A stretch of DNA of 34,816 bases from Candidatus Onthousia excrementipullorum (GCA_018712385.1 DVHC01000025.1:1-34816); one strand, 5' to 3'. Positions 27,612-34,381 are shown, numbered from the stretch's first letter. Program-made: numbers and translations. The notes: a model not told the origin generated them from the sequence alone.

Positions 27612-28859
27612 ATGGAACTTAGAGAATTAACAAAAAAAGAGTTTGATGGTTATGCTCTTAATCACCCCTTAGGTAGTTTTCAACAAACAAGTTCTTGGGG
27701 GAGATTTATGGAAGGAGATAAATTTCATGCTTATTATGTAGGAGGAGTTGTTAAAGAGAAAATTGTGGGGGCAAGTTTACTTCTTTCTTATGAGAGAAAA
27801 AAAGGTGAGCGAATATTCTATGCACCCCGTGGTTTTTTAATTGATTATAAGAATGAAGAATTGTTAAAGGAGTTTACGGAAGAAGTTAAAAAGTTTATAG
27901 TTGAAAAGCATGGTGTATTTTTAAAAATTGACCCTTATATTCTAGTAAGAGATAGAGATAGTGATGGAAATATAATAGATGGTGGCGTTAATAATGACTT
28001 TGTAGAAGTTAATTTATGCCATGCTAACTTTATCAAAGTTAATGATAGGATACAACCTAAGTGGCTTAGTAGAATTAATTTAAAAGATAAAACTATTGAT
28101 AACGTTTTTAAGAATTTTAGTCCTAAAGCAAGACAGACAGTTAGAAGAAACGAAAGACTCGGATTTAAAGTACGTGATTTTGATTTTAAAGATATAGATA
28201 AGTTTATGGATATTATTAATGAGGAATCTAAAAAGTATAATACTGTTGTACCAACAAGAACTTTTTACGAGGATTTAAAACGGACTTTTGACGGAAATAT
28301 TCAGTTTAAGGAAGTTTATTTTAAGAAAGATGAAGTTATTAGTAATATTGATAAGATGATTTTAGATGTTAATAAAGAGAAAGAAGTTAGAATAAATAAC
28401 TATCATAATTCAAAGATGACAGAAGAATATTTTATTGATAAGGAACTTGAAGATGAAGAAGAGATTAAAAGATTAGAAAGTTTAAAAGAATACTTTTCTA
28501 AATGTAGTGATGATGTTAGTATGGGTATTTACATGTTTATGACTATTGGTAATGAAGTTGTGGCATTAAATGGTGGTATAGTAGATGAATATAATAAGTT
28601 AGATGCTTCTTATACTCTTCATTATGAAATGATTAAGTATGCAATTGATAATGGTTATAAGTATTATAATTTGTATGAAATTGGTGATATTACTGATTCT
28701 AATAATAAATTAAAAAACTCATACAACTATAAAAAGAACTTCGGTGGTGAAGTTGTTGAATTAGTTGGGGAGTATGATTTAGTAATTAATCCTAAATATA
28801 CTGATATGGCAAGAAAATATTTTCCAGAGTATTTAGGTGTTAAAACTATATTTAAATAA
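27612..28859 (+). CDS. FemABX-family aminoacyltransferase 4
   Basis: Fourth FemABX paralogue (415 residues). FQQTSSWGRFMEGDKFHAYY, FYAPRGFLIDY, FLKIDPYILVRDRD and RQTVRRNERLGFKVRD follow the family order. The end reads YNLYEIGDITD then YKKNFGGEVVELVGEYD. The coiled-coil arm lies at about 240-298. It is transcribed alone from its own promoter, diverging from the flippase operon, and its leader carries a duplicated RBS. Together with the other three copies this gives the cell enzymes for several bridge residues or alternative bridges. No terminator is seen after it; a toxin-antitoxin-like element follows. Confidence 0.92.
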   Translation: MELRELTKKEFDGYALNHPLGSFQQTSSWGRFMEGDKFHAYYVGGVVKEKIVGASLLLSYERKKGERIFYAPRGFLIDYKNEELLKEFTEEVKKFIVEKHGVFLKIDPYILVRDRDSDGNIIDGGVNNDFVEVNLCHANFIKVNDRIQPKWLSRINLKDKTIDNVFKNFSPKARQTVRRNERLGFKVRDFDFKDIDKFMDIINEESKKYNTVVPTRTFYEDLKRTFDGNIQFKEVYFKKDEVISNIDKMILDVNKEKEVRINNYHNSKMTEEYFIDKELEDEEEIKRLESLKEYFSKCSDDVSMGIYMFMTIGNEVVALNGGIVDEYNKLDASYTLHYEMIKYAIDNGYKYYNLYEIGDITDSNNKLKNSYNYKKNFGGEVVELVGEYDLVINPKYTDMARKYFPEYLGVKTIFK

Positions 28860-28876
28860 TTTTCACATCTGATACT

Positions 28877-28905
28877 TTGACATTAGTATAAAAATATGAT
28901 ATTAT
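28877..28905 (+). promoter_or_regulatory. Promoter of the antisense RNA, copy A
   Basis: TTGACA, exactly 17 bp, TATTAT. A consensus -35 makes it stronger than the opposing toxin promoter, as expected for a labile antitoxin RNA. The -35 sits in CTTTGACA, repeated inverted as TGTCAAAG at the start site. Confidence 0.85.
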
Positions 28906-28911
28906 GTATAT

Positions 28912-29026
28912 GTCAAAGAAATTGACATAAAATAAAAATGAATACATCTATTAGAATAGATGCTTTCATAAAATTGGACTTATAAATGCATCTAATTCCA
29001 AGAGGAATCAGATGCATTTATTTATT
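28912..29026 (+). ncRNA. Predicted antitoxin antisense RNA, copy A
   Basis: Starting about 7 bases after the -10, the RNA would be near 115 nt. It has a 5' hairpin (TGTCAA/TTGACA, 28911-28927), a second hairpin (CATCTAT/ATAGATG, 28945-28962) and the shared terminator. No start codon with RBS leads a useful frame. It overlaps the 3' end of the toxin mRNA. In the terminator arm it carries CATCTAATTCCAA (28989-29001), the perfect complement of the toxin mRNA leader at 29141-29153. Ends are estimates. Confidence 0.65.
28983..29020. terminator. Bidirectional terminator shared by toxin and antitoxin RNAs, copy A
   Basis: Arms 28983-28999 and 29004-29020 form a 17-bp stem over a four-base loop. One position is A-C on the plus strand but G-U on the minus strand. 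The toxin stop codon UAA lies at the stem base. The plus strand continues with a T-rich tract. Confidence 0.85.
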
Positions 29027-29101
29027 GTAAATCAAAGATATTACTATAAATAACAATAGGAGGATTATTGTGTAGAATTCATTGTTGTTTTTCTTATCCA
29101 T
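29018..29101 (-). CDS. Small hydrophobic peptide, predicted type I toxin A
   Basis: A 27-residue peptide. It has a charged, polar head (MDKKNNNEF), a single membrane-spanning stretch from about residue 10 to 24 (TIILLLLFIVISLIY), and a short polar end (NK). ATG start with GGGGAAGG placed five bases before it. Its partner at 33999-34076 shares the plan and the end SLIY plus a polar residue, although the codons differ. Single-helix membrane peptides of 20-35 residues under convergent RNA control are typical of type I toxins such as Fst or TxpA; I do not recognise this sequence in any of those families. Expected to sit in and disturb the membrane when over-made. Function is inference. Confidence 0.65.
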   Translation of the reverse strand: MDKKNNNEFYTIILLLLFIVISLIYNK

Positions 29102-29111
29102 AGTCCTTCCC

Positions 29112-29139
29112 CTTTCTACAATTTTAAAGTTATAGAAAG
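29112..29139 (-). promoter_or_regulatory. Shine-Dalgarno-masking leader hairpin, copy A
   Basis: CTTTCTA pairs with TAGAAAG; the 3' arm (minus strand) runs into the GGGGAAGG ribosome site. Copy B has a longer, different stem at the same place (34088-34117), so base pairing is conserved while sequence is not. Confidence 0.65.
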
Positions 29140-29171
29140 TCATCTAATTCCAAATAAATGTATTCATATAT

Positions 29172-29180
29172 AGTATATCA
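29172..29180 (-). promoter_or_regulatory. Extended -10 promoter of toxin mRNA, copy A
   Basis: The minus strand reads TGATATACT (TG-N-TATACT). The start would fall near 29165, giving a leader of about 64 nt. No clear -35. Conserved in copy B. Confidence 0.65.
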
Positions 29181-29182
29181 TT

Positions 29183-29210
29183 AAACCCGTATCTTTCATA
29201 GTACGGGTTT
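29183..29210. repeat. Outer inverted repeat upstream of toxin promoter, copy A
   Basis: AAACCCGTA and TACGGGTTT with a 10-base spacer, identical in copy B. It covers the region where a -35 would lie. It could be an operator, or a hairpin stopping read-through from pheT; T tracts on either side are short. Confidence 0.6.
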
Positions 29211-29309
29211 TCGTAAATATTTCATTTGTAACAACTGATGAAGGATTATATTTTTATACATTACAACTCAGTGTTAATTGCATTTTTAATACAATTCCTC
29301 ATTTGTTTT

Positions 29310-31733
29310 TTATTCTGTTCTAAGTTCTGCACCACATTTCTTGTTTAAGACTTTTAAGATGTGGTTAATCTTCTCATTTATTTGTTCAGATGTCATTGTA
29401 GTAGATTCATTAATTATTTTTACTTTTAAGGTAATTGACTTTTTGTCACTAGGTATTTGGTTACCTTTATATTCATCAACAAACTCTATTTCTTTAACCA
29501 TTGATTTTATGCTCTCTTCAATTGTCTTCCATTCAACTTCTTTATCAACTAAAATAGATAAATCCTTTTCAACTAACGGTAACTCTGGTAATCTCTCATA
29601 TTTATTTGTTCTAGAAGTATAAGCATTCAATTTATCAGAATCGATTTCAAAGATAGCTACATTTGTTCTTTTGATTTTTGAATCAGACATAGTTTGCACT
29701 GATAATAACCCAAAAGACCCTATTATTTCATCATCTTTAGTTACATTTAAATATGCATTGATATCAGCCCACTTAGGTTTCTCTTTTTTTTCTAATTTAA
29801 TATTTTCCATATGACAGTATCTAGCCATATTTTCAATTACACCTTTTGCTTCATAAAATATTTCTTTAGCATTTTTCCCTACTATACATCCAGTTAAATA
29901 CTTGTTTTGAATTGGTAATATTTCATCACTAGAAGATGGCCTATAGTCTCCTTTTTGATAAACTTCAGCTCTTTCAAATAATTTAAATTCATTATAATAT
30001 CTTAAGTTTTTAGATATTGCCTCTAACATTCCTGGTATTAAAGAAGTTCTTAAATATGCTAAAGAAGGAGCTGGTGGTGTTGCTAACTTTAAAGATTTAC
30101 TTATATCTATTTTGGCAGCATGAATGTATTTTTCATCAATCCATGGATAGGTATAAATTTCATAGAAACCACATCTACTCGATAAATACTCTTCTATTCT
30201 CCTATCAAGTAAAACATTATTTTGAATTATAGGGTGTTCAATAGTTATATTTATTGGTTTGGCTTCAAAACTATCAAAAGAAAGTATTCTAGCAATATCT
30301 CCCATTACATCATCTTTGATTGTTACATCACCTGTTGATCTCCAAGTAGGAACTATTATTTCATATACTCCTTTACTATAGGATAATTCATATCCAAGAG
30401 ATATTAAAATTTGCTCTATTTTATCTTTTGGTATTTTCTTACCTAATCTTGTATCTAAGAATTCTTCACTAACTTTTATTTCATTATTTTTAGTTTTGTT
30501 AGGATAAACATCGTTATATTTAATTATTTTACTTTCTTTAAATATTTCTTTAATTAATTCTAAGGATAAACTTAAGCCTTCATCTACCCTTTGTGTATCA
30601 ATACCTTTCTCATATCTAATAGAAGCATCTGTTTTTTCTGCAAATCTTTTTCCTGTTTTTCTAATTGTACTTGCAGAAAAGTTTGCAACTTCTAAGACAA
30701 TTCCTTTTGTATCAGGTAAAATAGAATCTTTCTTTCCACCTCTAATACCTGCTAGAGCCATAGCATCTTTTTCATCGCAAATTACTAAGTCATCTGTTGT
30801 AAGCTTAATTGTATTGTTATCAAGCAATAATAATTCTTCGTTTTCTTTAGCATTTCTTACTATTATTTTTTCTTCATTAACATGGGTTCTATCAAAAGCA
30901 TGAAGTGGTTGACCTACTGTCATCATTACATAATTTGTAATATCAACGATAGCATTTATTGGTCTTTGCCCAGTTTTAGATAATAGTGATTTCATCCAGA
31001 TTGGTGACTCTTTTTCATAAATTCCATCTATTTCTACTGCTACATATCTATTACATTTAGTTGTATCTTCTATTTTAACATTATACTTTGGTAAATTTTT
31101 ATCTAATTCATATTTAGATAACTTCTTTAGAGGAACGTTATAAATAGTAGACAATTCTCTTGCAATACCATAATGTCCCCATAAATCTGGTCTGTTAGAA
31201 AGAGATTTATTATCTATTTCTAATACTGTATCATTCATATCTATTATATTAGCGATAGCATCACCTGGTTTACAATCAATACCTTTTAAATCAATTATTT
31301 CAGTTTCACTATCAGCAGGAAAGAAATCGTCTAAGTAAACTTCTTCTGCAGCACAAATCATTCCATAAGAAGTCTCACCTCTCATTTTTGTTTCCTTTAC
31401 TTTTACAGGCTCTCCTTCTCCATGCCAAATTACTTCTGCACCAGGCTTTGATACAACTACATATTCTCCTTCATAGAGGTTAGAGCCTCCACAGACAATT
31501 TGAACAGGTTTATCTTCGCCAATATCAGTTATACATATTTTTAATCTATCTGCATTTGGATGTTTTTTTACTTCTAAAATTTTCCCTACTACAATATCAT
31601 GATATTTTAATGAAACATCTTCTACATTATCTACTTCAACTGTTCTAAGCGTCATATCATAGGCTATTTGTTTATCAGTTAAATCTTTAGGTAAATCAAC
31701 GTACTTTTTTATTAAATTTAATGATACTCTCAT
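29310..31733 (-). CDS. pheT: Phenylalanine-tRNA ligase beta subunit
   Basis: Large subunit of the alpha2-beta2 enzyme that charges tRNA-Phe. The 807 residues show the bacterial domain order. An EMAP-like tRNA-binding fold spans about 40-150 (VVGKILEVKKHPNADRLKI). The B3/4 editing region holds IWMKSLLSKTGQRPINAIVD and the B5 domain follows. The catalytic-like core has PSLAYLRTSLIPGMLEA. The C-terminal anticodon-binding FDX-ACB domain contains PELPLVEKDLSILVD. ATG start with AGGAGGAGAT upstream, 11 bp after pheS. Regulated with pheS by the T-box. No strong terminator is visible before the toxin-like element downstream. Confidence 0.97.
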   Translation of the reverse strand: MRVSLNLIKKYVDLPKDLTDKQIAYDMTLRTVEVDNVEDVSLKYHDIVVGKILEVKKHPNADRLKICITDIGEDKPVQIVCGGSNLYEGEYVVVSKPGAEVIWHGEGEPVKVKETKMRGETSYGMICAAEEVYLDDFFPADSETEIIDLKGIDCKPGDAIANIIDMNDTVLEIDNKSLSNRPDLWGHYGIARELSTIYNVPLKKLSKYELDKNLPKYNVKIEDTTKCNRYVAVEIDGIYEKESPIWMKSLLSKTGQRPINAIVDITNYVMMTVGQPLHAFDRTHVNEEKIIVRNAKENEELLLLDNNTIKLTTDDLVICDEKDAMALAGIRGGKKDSILPDTKGIVLEVANFSASTIRKTGKRFAEKTDASIRYEKGIDTQRVDEGLSLSLELIKEIFKESKIIKYNDVYPNKTKNNEIKVSEEFLDTRLGKKIPKDKIEQILISLGYELSYSKGVYEIIVPTWRSTGDVTIKDDVMGDIARILSFDSFEAKPINITIEHPIIQNNVLLDRRIEEYLSSRCGFYEIYTYPWIDEKYIHAAKIDISKSLKLATPPAPSLAYLRTSLIPGMLEAISKNLRYYNEFKLFERAEVYQKGDYRPSSSDEILPIQNKYLTGCIVGKNAKEIFYEAKGVIENMARYCHMENIKLEKKEKPKWADINAYLNVTKDDEIIGSFGLLSVQTMSDSKIKRTNVAIFEIDSDKLNAYTSRTNKYERLPELPLVEKDLSILVDKEVEWKTIEESIKSMVKEIEFVDEYKGNQIPSDKKSITLKVKIINESTTMTSEQINEKINHILKVLNKKCGAELRTE

Positions 31734-31744
31734 ATTATCTCCTC

Positions 31745-32782
31745 CTATTTAAATTGTTTTAAAAATCTTAAGTCAGCACTATGGAATAGTCTTACATCAT
31801 CTACCCCATATCTCATCATTACTAGTCTATCTAATCCTATATTAATATAAAACCCTGTCCATTCTTCTGGGTCTAAGCCTGCAGATTTTAATACATTTGG
31901 ATGAATTACACCACCTGGCATAACTTCAATCCAACCATTGTGGTTACATACCTTACATCCTTTACCACCACATACTAAACATGCCATATCAATTTCATAA
32001 CCTGGTTCTGTGAATGGGAAGAATCCTTCTCTCATTCTTGTGTTTATTTTTTTCCCAAAAACTTTTTCTAAAATAGTTTGAATAAGAACCATTCCTGATG
32101 AGAATGATATATCTTTATCAACAATTAAGGCTTCATATTGGAAGAAGGCTCTTTCATGTCTTGCATCAGTTGTTTCATTTCTATATGCTCCTCCTGGATA
32201 TACAAATCTTGCTGGTGCTCCATGCTTTTGTAAATATCTAACAGAACCTCCAGTTAAATGTGGTCTTAAACATAATCTTTCGGCTCCTTCTTTGTCTTCA
32301 GTTCCTTCAAGCCAATATGTATCCATAGATTGACGTGCTGGATGGTCCTTAGCAAAGTTTAAATTATCAAATGCATATTTTTCACTACTAATATCATCTT
32401 CACTATAAACTTCAAAACCTAGTGATAAAAAAGCATCATTTAAATCATTTCTCATTTGAGTTATGGGATGAAGTGCTCCTTCATTTACTTTATTTCCTGG
32501 TATAGTCAAATCAATAGGTTCTTCCAATACACTCAAAGCAGCGATAAGTTCTTCTTCTTTAAGCTTCAACTTTTCTATAAAAGATGTTTTTATTTCAGTA
32601 GTTAACATACCTATTGATTTTTTTTCATCTGATGATAAATAACTCATTGATTTTAAAACTTTTGATAATTCACTCTTTTTACCGGTTAAGTCTTTTCTAA
32701 CTTGTTCAAGTTCAGTAATGTTCTTTATATTTTCAATTTTTCCTAAACCTTTAGTTTTAATTTCTTCTAATTTTTCTTTCAT
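31745..32782 (-). CDS. pheS: Phenylalanine-tRNA ligase alpha subunit
   Basis: Catalytic subunit of phenylalanyl-tRNA synthetase (345 residues, normal length). An N-terminal coiled coil binds tRNA. Class II motif 1 is near HPITQMRNDLNDAF and motif 2 is at FVYPGGAYRNETTDARHERAF. Motif 3 is in GLDRLVMMRYGVDDVRLF. Residues about 265-285 carry a C-x2-C-x4-C-x2-C set (CLVCGGKGCKVC), a possible zinc site found in part of this family. ATG start with GAGAGGAT upstream. First gene of pheST behind a T-box. Confidence 0.97.
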   Translation of the reverse strand: MKEKLEEIKTKGLGKIENIKNITELEQVRKDLTGKKSELSKVLKSMSYLSSDEKKSIGMLTTEIKTSFIEKLKLKEEELIAALSVLEEPIDLTIPGNKVNEGALHPITQMRNDLNDAFLSLGFEVYSEDDISSEKYAFDNLNFAKDHPARQSMDTYWLEGTEDKEGAERLCLRPHLTGGSVRYLQKHGAPARFVYPGGAYRNETTDARHERAFFQYEALIVDKDISFSSGMVLIQTILEKVFGKKINTRMREGFFPFTEPGYEIDMACLVCGGKGCKVCNHNGWIEVMPGGVIHPNVLKSAGLDPEEWTGFYINIGLDRLVMMRYGVDDVRLFHSADLRFLKQFK

Positions 32783-32887
32783 AAATTCTATCCTCTCTTT
32801 CTAATGTTAACTTATATTTAACATGATTAATCTAAAATCACTTTTAAAATCTTCTTCCAAATTAACCACTTCCTTTCATAGTTTTAA

Positions 32888-33115
32888 TAAATAAAAACGA
32901 GCAATCCATCCATAAAGGACGAATTGCTCGTGGTACCACCTTTTTTTATAGTATTACTACTACCTTATTAAGATTAACGCTCATACACGATTTGACTCTA
33001 CCATTGAAATTCATTAAATCTCCTTATCTATTGTGGCTTTCAGTCACTGACCACAATTTCCTTTTAGAGTTTGAGATTAACTACTTAGATGATTTCTTCG
33101 TCAACAAATTTCTAC
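32888..33115 (-). promoter_or_regulatory. T-box riboswitch sensing uncharged tRNA-Phe
   Basis: Minus-strand leader of pheST. The antiterminator bulge AGGTGGTACCACG (32929-32941) is the T-box signature and pairs with the tRNA acceptor end. A terminator (32889-32930) follows: GAGCAAT pairs with ATTGCTC across a short middle, then TTTTT. Upstream, Stem I includes the distal helix ATTGTGG/CCACAAT. A GAATTTCAATGG segment at about 33003-33014 offers the Phe codon UUC as specifier, in the expected position between Stem I and the antiterminator. When tRNA-Phe is uncharged, transcription continues into pheS. Confidence 0.93.
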
Positions 33116-33118
33116 TTG

Positions 33119-33147
33119 ATTATATTATTGTTTTAATTGTTTGTCAA
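33119..33147 (-). promoter_or_regulatory. Sigma-A promoter of pheST
   Basis: Minus strand: TTGACA, exactly 17 bp, TATAAT, full consensus. It starts the T-box leader. Confidence 0.9.
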
Positions 33148-33186
33148 ATTTTCTAGAAAGTTTTTCTATATTTGTAAATTATTAAT

Positions 33187-33777
33187 TTATTTTAATTCTT
33201 TTTGAATATCTTTTTTTGACATATCAGAATATGGTTTAATGTCTTCTTCATCACGGTCATAACCATTAACACCATACTTATCAGACATGTCATATATTAA
33301 TATTTCATGAGAACAATGTATATCAGCATTTTTAGACATAACATCTAAAATATCATACAATACTTGTTCTTTAGGTAATCCTAACATTTTATAATGTTCA
33401 TTATCAGAGTCACTTAAATCCCAAAAACTTTTATCTGTAATAAATTCACTTTGAAATAGTTTTCTTTCATGGAAAAATAAAGTGGCAATAGTTGCAATAT
33501 GTTTAGTACCAGCATCTTCTTTATTAAATCCTGCCCATTCTAAATCATCTAAAAGTCTTTGTCTAATACTTGGTCTTGGTACATGATGTAAATAATTTTT
33601 AGCTTCACAATAATCATATCTTGAAGAAAGATCTTCCTTAGAATATTTACCTTCCATATACTCTACCCAAGATTTAACTTTATTATAATACTCTTCTACT
33701 TTTTTATAAACTTCTTTACATGAAGCACCAACTACTTCTTTTCTAAGGTCTGCAAATATTTTTTTATCATACATCAT
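33187..33777 (-). CDS. Soluble helical protein of unknown function
   Basis: I do not recognise a family. The 196 residues are polar and mostly helical, with no signal peptide or membrane segment. The middle, AKNYLHHVPRPSIRQRLLDD and then LEWAGFNKEDAG, looks conserved. FFHERKLFQSEFI follows, and HCSHEILIYDMSDKYG lies near the end. Several His, Cys and acidic residues could bind metal, but no known motif is met. ATG (with a second ATG next) after AAAGGGG. A full-consensus promoter precedes it, so it is well expressed and monocistronic, ending just before the pheST promoter. It lies between the pheST unit and toxin-like copy B. Confidence 0.75.
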   Translation of the reverse strand: MMYDKKIFADLRKEVVGASCKEVYKKVEEYYNKVKSWVEYMEGKYSKEDLSSRYDYCEAKNYLHHVPRPSIRQRLLDDLEWAGFNKEDAGTKHIATIATLFFHERKLFQSEFITDKSFWDLSDSDNEHYKMLGLPKEQVLYDILDVMSKNADIHCSHEILIYDMSDKYGVNGYDRDEEDIKPYSDMSKKDIQKELK

Positions 33778-33809
33778 AATATAATTTCCCCTTTAAGTAA
33801 TATGTGCAT

Positions 33810-33838
33810 ATTATAACATTAACTTACCTTAATGTCAA
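33810..33838 (-). promoter_or_regulatory. Sigma-A promoter of the 196-residue gene
   Basis: Minus strand: TTGACA, exactly 17 bp, TATAAT, full consensus. It abuts the left edge of element copy B, whose RNA promoter points the other way. Confidence 0.88.
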
Positions 33839-33855
33839 TTTTCTTATCTGATACT

Positions 33856-33884
33856 TTGACATTTATATAGAAATATGATATTAT
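33856..33884 (+). promoter_or_regulatory. Promoter of the antisense RNA, copy B
   Basis: TTGACA, exactly 17 bp, TATTAT, as in copy A although the spacer differs at several bases. Confidence 0.85.
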
Positions 33885-33890
33885 GTATTT

Positions 33891-34000
33891 GTCAAAGAAA
33901 TTGGCATAAAATAAAAATGAATACATCTATTAGAATAGATGCTTTCATAAAAATAGTTTTTAAGGGCATCTAATTCCCAAAGGAATTAGATGTTATTATT
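33891..34000 (+). ncRNA. Predicted antitoxin antisense RNA, copy B
   Basis: About 110 nt by the same logic as copy A. The 5' hairpin is TGTCAA/TTGGCA, where a U-G pair replaces the U-A of copy A, so pairing is kept. The second hairpin (33924-33941) is identical. CATCTAATTCC in the terminator arm (33967-33977) is complementary to the toxin leader at 34118-34128. Ends are estimates. Confidence 0.65.
33966..33993. terminator. Terminator shared by toxin and antitoxin RNAs, copy B
   Basis: CATCTAATTCC pairs perfectly with GGAATTAGATG over a CAAA loop; the plus strand continues TTATTATT. The minus-strand T tract is poor, so the toxin mRNA may read through into the region complementary to its own 5' end. 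Confidence 0.75.
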
Positions 34001-34076
34001 ATCTATAGATAAGAGAGATAATAATGAATAGCAAAATAATGATAATTATGAAAAATGATTTTTCTCGTTTATTCAT
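33999..34076 (-). CDS. Small hydrophobic peptide, predicted type I toxin B
   Basis: A 25-residue peptide with a basic head (MNKREKS), a membrane stretch of about 16 residues that is almost all Phe, Ile and Leu, and the end SLIYR. ATG start with AAAGGAG eight bases upstream. It shares layout and C-terminal SLIY with peptide A, while synonymous and conservative changes separate them. This argues that a real protein is under selection. The stop codon lies next to the terminator stem. Likely membrane-acting; no family recognised. Confidence 0.65.
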   Translation of the reverse strand: MNKREKSFFIIIIILLFIIISLIYR

Positions 34077-34087
34077 ATATCTTGCTC

Positions 34088-34117
34088 CTTTCTTTTATTT
34101 TTATTAATAAAAGAAAG
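34088..34117 (-). promoter_or_regulatory. Shine-Dalgarno-masking leader hairpin, copy B
   Basis: CTTTCTTTTATT and AATAAAAGAAAG form a perfect 12-bp stem over a six-base loop. The GAAAG part of the ribosome site is in the stem. It replaces the different 7-bp stem of copy A at the same place. Confidence 0.75.
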
Positions 34118-34148
34118 CATCTAATTCCAAATAAATGTATTCATATAT

Positions 34149-34157
34149 AGTATAACA
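34149..34157 (-). promoter_or_regulatory. Extended -10 promoter of toxin mRNA, copy B
   Basis: The minus strand reads TGTTATACT (TG-N-TATACT). Start predicted near 34142 at the same G as in copy A. Confidence 0.65.
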
Positions 34158-34159
34158 TT

Positions 34160-34187
34160 AAACCCGTATCTTTCATAGTACGGGTTT
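34160..34187. repeat. Outer inverted repeat upstream of toxin promoter, copy B
   Basis: AAACCCGTA and TACGGGTTT with a 10-base spacer, the same as in copy A including the spacer. Confidence 0.6.
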
Positions 34188-34210
34188 TCGTAAATATATT
34201 ATTTGTCTTT

Positions 34211-34381
34211 TTAATAATAAATTATCATAGCAGAAAAACAATAAATCTGTTCTTCACCACTAGGAAAAGAACTAACAGCATATTTTATATCTACAACTTC
34301 TCCATCTAAATCACTTAAAAACTCATTCATAGCTTTTTGTAAATCAGTTTCATCTTCATAATCAAATATTTTAACTTTCAT
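34211..34381 (-). CDS. Cse60-like small sporulation protein
   Basis: A 56-residue protein starting MKVKIFDYEDETDLQKAMNE and ending IYCFSAMIIYY. Both ends match my recollection of the Cse60 family (small protein of the sigma-E regulon in Bacillus subtilis), as does the central VVDIKYAVSS. ATG start with AGAAAGG upstream. It has its own promoter-like sequence and lies between a terminator and toxin-like copy B. Its role in Bacillus is unclear. If correct it suggests the organism sporulates or descends from spore formers; related proteins also occur in non-sporulating Firmicutes. Confidence 0.7.
   Translation of the reverse strand: MKVKIFDYEDETDLQKAMNEFLSDLDGEVVDIKYAVSSFPSGEEQIYCFSAMIIYY

Larger units (their letters stand above)
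28866..29227. repeat. Type I toxin-antitoxin-like element, copy A
   Basis: This ~360-bp unit is closely similar to 33844-34206, in the same orientation. Conserved blocks are the plus-strand promoter, two RNA hairpins, the terminator, the direct-repeat pair, the minus-strand extended -10 and an outer inverted repeat. The middle part diverges in base sequence yet still encodes a short hydrophobic peptide. That selection pattern shows two working genes and not just a dead repeat. It fills the intergenic region between femX4 and pheT. No transposase or target duplication is seen. Confidence 0.85.
33844..34206. repeat. Type I toxin-antitoxin-like element, copy B
   Basis: Direct repeat of 28866-29227, nearly 5 kb away. 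The flanks of the element are almost identical in both copies: the 5' part through the second RNA hairpin, and the 3' part from the leader through the outer inverted repeat. The peptide-coding middle differs. It fills the intergenic region between the 196-residue gene and the Cse60-like gene. Together the copies bracket pheST and the 196-residue gene. Confidence 0.85.

Noticed and set aside
29183-29210. The AAACCCGTA/TACGGGTTT repeat as a plain terminator
   Set aside because: T tracts are too short on both strands to be sure, and it sits at the -35 position of the toxin promoter. It was recorded as an inverted repeat of open function.
29228-29300. A 13-codon minus-strand frame after pheT
   Set aside because: It has no RBS, no conserved copy elsewhere in the window and chance-level length.
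28866-34206. The paired ~360-bp elements as insertion sequences or MITEs
   Set aside because: There is no transposase, no clear terminal inverted repeat at the outer edges and no target duplication, while promoters, terminators and peptides are conserved. A past mobile origin is not excluded.
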